The notes beneath the pieces are model-generated. The model was not told the origin of the DNA. It saw only the letters and a list, made by a program, of their open reading frames with translations, and searched no databases. Below are positions 60,822 to 64,000 of a stretch of DNA of 64,000 bases, piece by piece (the stretch's first letter is position 1; the number at the start of each line of letters is the position of its first letter). Both the position numbers and the translations under genes were made by a program. The stretch is from Rhabditoides inermis (lineage: Eukaryota; Nematoda; Chromadorea; Rhabditida; Rhabditidae): NCBI GenBank assembly GCA_963966185.1, contig CAWZYM010000328.1, positions 388,501 to 452,500 of the forward strand, read 5' to 3'.

Positions 60822-62371
60822 TGTTCGTGGATTGTGGCTTTCGCAGCTGACAGTTGTTCGTGGCGGCTCGTAGCTGTTCGTGGCTGACGTTGCAACTCGT
60901 AAATGCTCGTGGATTGTGGCTCTCGCGGCTGACTTCTTCGTGGCGGCTCGTAGCTGTTCGTGGCTGACGTTACAACTCGTAGATGTTCGTGTATTGTGGT
61001 TTTCGTGGCTGATAGATGTTCGTGGCGGCTCGTAGCTGTTCCTGGCTCACGTTGCAACTCGTAGATGTTCGTGGATTGTGGCTCTCGCGGCTGACAGTTG
61101 TTCGTGGCGGCTCGTAGCTGTTTGTGGCTGAAGTTGAAACTCGTAGATGTTCGTGGATTGTGACTCTCGCGGCTGACAGTTGTTCGTGGCGGCTCGTAGC
61201 TGTTTGTGGCTCACGTTGCAACTCGTAGATGTTCGTGGATTGTGGCTCTCGCGGCTGACAGTTGTTCGTGGCGGCTCGTAGCTGTTCGTGGCTGACGTTA
61301 CAACTCGTAGATGTTCGTGGATTGTGGTTTTTGCGGCTGATAGATGTTCGTGGCGGCTCGTAGCTGTTTGTGGCTGAAGTTGAAACTCGTAGATGTTCGT
61401 GGATTGTGACTCTCGCGGCTGACAGTTGTTCGTGGCGGCTCGTAGCTGTTCGTGACTCACGTTGCAACTCGTAGATGTTCGTGGATTGTGGCTCTCGCGG
61501 CTGACAGTTGTTCGTGGCGGCTCGTAACTGTTTGTGGCTGAAGTTGAAACTCGTAGATGTTTGTGGATTGTGACTCTCGCGGCTGACAGTTGTTCGTGGC
61601 GGCTCGTAGCTGTTCGTGGCTCACGTTGCAACTCGTAGATGTTCGTGGATTGTGGCTCTCGCGGCTGACAGTTGTTCGTGGCGGCTCGTAGCTGTTCGTG
61701 GCTGACGTTACAACTCGTAGATATTCGTGGATTGTGGTTTTCGCGGCTGATAGATGTTCGTGGCGGCTCGTAGCTGTTCGTGGCTGACGTTGCAACTCGT
61801 AGATGTTCGTGGATTGTGGCTCTCGCGGCTGACAGTTGTTCGTGGCGGCTCGTAGCTGTTTGTGGCTGAAGTTGAAACTCGTAGATGTTCGTGGATTGTG
61901 ACTTTCGCAGCTGACAGTTGTTCGTGGCGGCTCGTAGCTGTTCGTGGCTGACGTTACAACTAGTAGATGTTCGTGGATTGTGGTTTTCGTGGCTGATAGA
62001 TGTTCGTGGCGGCTCGTAGCTGTTCGTGGCTGACGTTACAACTCGTAGATGTTCGTGGATTGTGGCTTTCGCAGCTGACAGTTGTTCGTGGCGGCTCGTA
62101 GCTGTTTGTGGCTGAAGTTGAAACTCGTAGATATTTGTGGATTGTGACTCTCGCGGCTGACAGTTGTTCGTGGCGGCTCGTAGCTGTTCGTGGCTGACGT
62201 TACAACTCGTAGATGTTCGTGGATTGTGGTATTCGCAGCTGATAGTTGTTCGTGGCGGCTCGTAGCTGTTTGTGGCTGAAGTTGAAACTCGTAGATGTTC
62301 GTGGATTGTGACTCTCGCAGCTGACAGTTGTTCGTGGCGGCTCGTAGCTGTTCGTGGCTGACGTTACAACT

Positions 62372-63968
62372 CGTAGATGTTCGTGGGTTGTGGTTCTCGC
62401 GGCTGATAGATGTTCGTGGCGGCTCGTGGCTGTTTGTAACTGAAGTTGAAACTCGTAGCTGTTCGTGGATTGTGGCTCTCGCGGCTGACAGTTATTCGTG
62501 GCGGCTCGTAGCTGTTCGTGGCTCACGTTACAACTCGTAGATGTTCGTGGATTGTGGTATTCGCAGCTGATAGATGTTTGTGGCGGCTCGTAGCTGTTCG
62601 TGGCTGACGTTACAACTCGTAGATATTCGTGGATTGTGGTTTTCGCGGCTGATAGATGTTCGTGGCGGCTCGTAGCTGTTCGTGGATGACGTTGCAACTC
62701 GTAGATGTTCGTGGATTGTGGCTCTCGCGGCTGACAGTTGTTCGTGGCGGCTCGTAGCTGTTCGTGGCTGAAGTTGCAACTCGTAGATGTTCGTGGATTG
62801 TGGTTCTCGCGGCTGATAGATGTTCGTGGCGGCTCGTGGCTGTTTGTAACTGAAGTTGAAACTCGTAGCTGTTCGTGGATTGTGGCTCTCGCGGCTGACA
62901 GTTATTCGTGGCGGCTCGTAGCTGTTCGTGGCTGACGTTACAACTCGTAGATATTCGTGGATTGTGGCTCTCGCGGCTGACAGTTGTTCGTGGTGGCTCG
63001 TAGCTGTTTGTAACTGAAGTTGAAACTCGTAGCTGTTCGTGGATTGTGGCTCTCGCGGCTGACAGTTGTTCGTGGCGGCTCGTAGCTGTTTGTGGCTGAA
63101 GTTGAAACTCGTAGATGTTCGTGGATTGTGACTCTCGCGGCTGACAGTTGTGCGTGGCGGATCGTAGCTGTTCGTGGCTCACGTTGCAACTCGTAGATGT
63201 TCGTGGATTGTGGCTCTCGCGGCTGACAGTTGTTCGTGGCGGCTCGTAGCTGTTCGTGGCTGAAGTTGCAACTCGTAGATGTTCGTGGGTTGTGGTTCTC
63301 GCGGCTGATAGATGTTCGTGGCGGCTCGTGGCTGTTTGTAACTGAAGTTGAAACTCGTAGCTGTTCGTGGATTGTGGCTCTCGCGGCTGACAGTTATTCG
63401 TGGCGGCTCGTAGCTGTTCGTGGCTCACGTTACAACTCGTAGATGTTCGTGGGTTGTGGTATTCGCAGCTGATAGATGTTTGTGGCGGCTCGTAGCTGTT
63501 CGTGGCTGACGTTACAACTCGTAGATATTCGTGGATTGTGGTTTTCGCGGCTGATAGATGTTCGTGGCGGCTCGTAGCTGTTCGTGGATGACGTTGCAAC
63601 TCGTAGATGTTCGTGGATTGTGGCTCTCGCGGCTGACAGTTGTTCGTGGCGGCTCGTAGCTGTTCGTGGCTGAAGTTGCAACTCGTAGATGTTCGTGGAT
63701 TGTGGTTCTCGCGGCTGATAGATGTTCGTGGCGGCTCGTGGCTGTTTGTAACTGAAGTTGAAACTCGTAGCTGTTCGTGGATTGTGGCTCTCGCGGCTGA
63801 CAGTTATTCGTGGCGGCTCGTAGCTGTTCGTGGCTGACGTTACAACTCGTAGATATTCGTGGATTGTGGCTCTCGCGGCTGACAGTTGTTCGTGGTGGCT
63901 CGTAGCTGTTTGTAACTGAAGTTGAAACTCGTAGCTGTTCGTGGATTGTGGCTCTCGCGGCTGACAGT
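62372..63968 (+). repeat. Tandem duplication, 902-bp period (11 monomers)
   Basis: 62,372-63,065 recurs at 63,274-63,967. Marks are GTGGCTGTTTGTAACTG, GTTATTCGTGG, GGCTCACGTTACAAC and GGATGACGTTGC. 902 is exactly 11 x 82. The similarity ends where the second copy enters the 65-bp monomer and the first does not. Confidence 0.8.
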
Positions 63969-64000
63969 AGCTGTTCGTGGCAGACGTAGCAACTCGTAGA
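63936..64000 (+). repeat. 65-bp truncated monomer 13
   Basis: Copy 2 of the 3,179-bp duplication. The window ends on its last base. Confidence 0.9.

Larger units (their letters stand above)
1..64000 (+). repeat. 82-bp tandem satellite array filling the window
   Basis: The window starts exactly on a monomer (TGTTCGTGGATTGTGG at 1) and repeats every 82 bp to its last base, which ends a monomer (AACTCGTAGA). Taking TGTTCG as base 1, the consensus has GTTCGTGG at 2, 35 and 55, a CTCGCGG box near 19, CTCGTAGCTG near 46 and GCAACTCGTAGA at 71-82. Most monomers differ from one another by a few substitutions from a limited set of recurring variants, so the array is higher-order rather than homogeneous. 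No stretch over 100 bp departs from the monomer, so there is no gene, transposon or unique spacer to report in any interval. The function is unknown; centromeric, subtelomeric or other heterochromatic satellite is inferred from size and structure only. The family is not one I recognise. Confidence 0.98.
39751..64000 (+). repeat. Right type-A domain of the array
   Basis: Type-A monomer order returns (GACTCTCGCGG, CTCACGTTGC, GTTACAACTCG, GTTTGTAACTGAAG and 65-bp monomers) and runs to the end of the window. It carries the longest duplication in the window (5,796-bp period) and several shorter ones. Variants peculiar to this side include TTCTCCGTGG or TTTTCCGTGG, GGATGACGTTGC and GACGTTTTAACTAG. 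The array continues beyond the right edge, because the final monomer is complete and in phase. Confidence 0.8.
59611..64000 (+). repeat. Tandem duplication, 3,179-bp period (39 monomers)
   Basis: Copy 1 is about 59,611-62,789; copy 2 begins about 62,790 and is cut by the window edge. 59,759, 60,051, 60,461 and 60,757 recur at 62,938, 63,230, 63,640 and 63,936. Length is 39 x 82 minus 19 (one 65-bp and one 80-bp monomer). One difference seen: GTAAATGTTCG near 60,098 against GTAGATGTTCG. Confidence 0.85.

Noticed and set aside
1..64000. CRISPR array
   Set aside because: Units are head to tail with no unique spacers; variation lies throughout the monomer.
1..64000. CENP-B box
   Set aside because: TTCG followed by TGGA occurs in each monomer, but the CGGG half of the known core (NTTCGNNNNANNCGGGN) is missing in every form I read.
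1..64000. RNA polymerase III B-box or tRNA origin
   Set aside because: GTTCGTGGC resembles GTTCGANNC but lacks the near-invariant A. There is no A box at a fitting distance, no T-run terminator and no cloverleaf.
1..64000. Telomeric repeat array
   Set aside because: The strand is GT-rich, but there is no TTAGGG, TTAGG, TTTAGGG or other short telomere unit; the period is 82 bp.
1..64000. G-quadruplex field
   Set aside because: G-runs are mostly two bases (GTGG, GCGG), with three only in the GTGGG variants. At best weak two-tier structures are possible.

Overview
The whole 64 kb window is one tandem satellite array with an 82-bp monomer. I see no unique sequence, no gene, no RNA gene, no transposon and no CRISPR array. 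A megabase-style satellite with higher-order duplications and no genes points to a eukaryotic chromosome (centromeric, pericentromeric, subtelomeric or another heterochromatic block). The species cannot be told from the sequence, and I do not recognise the monomer family.

The monomer contains three degenerate sub-units of 33, 20 and 29 bp. Each opens with GTTCGTGG and closes with a CTCG-type box. The + strand is strongly G/T-rich (hand count of the consensus: G 29, T 26, C 18, A 9 of 82), about 57% GC, with nine CpGs per monomer. Roughly 790 monomers fill the window, nearly all head to tail.

Layout: 1 to about 9.9 kb is type-A array, about 9.9 to 39.75 kb is type-B array, and about 39.75 to 64 kb is type-A again. 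B differs from A by linked monomer variants (75-bp monomers, 'TTGCTGATAGTGG', 'GATATATG', 'GGCGACTCG'). Three short islands of A-type order sit inside B. The only break in orientation is an inverted segment at 14,537-15,238, which also creates a 179-bp inverted repeat.

On top of the monomers lies a dense set of tandem segmental duplications. Their periods are 244, 649, 655, 738, 886, 902, 968, 1,066, 1,230, 1,950, 2,026, 2,968, 3,179, 3,289 and 5,796 bp. Once known short monomers are counted, every period I checked is a whole number of monomers (for example 5,796 bp = 71 monomers and 3,289 bp = 41). Copies differ by only a few bases. This is the signature of recent in-register unequal exchange, or of collapse or expansion in assembly, which must be excluded.

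Long open frames on the minus strand (up to 971 codons) are a by-product of the T-poor minus strand. They start at TTG, GTG or CTG rather than ATG, rotate through all three frames every 246 bp, and are not respected by indels or duplication lengths. I do not annotate them as genes. I found no new biochemical system here. What is worth a second look is the architecture and evolution of the array.
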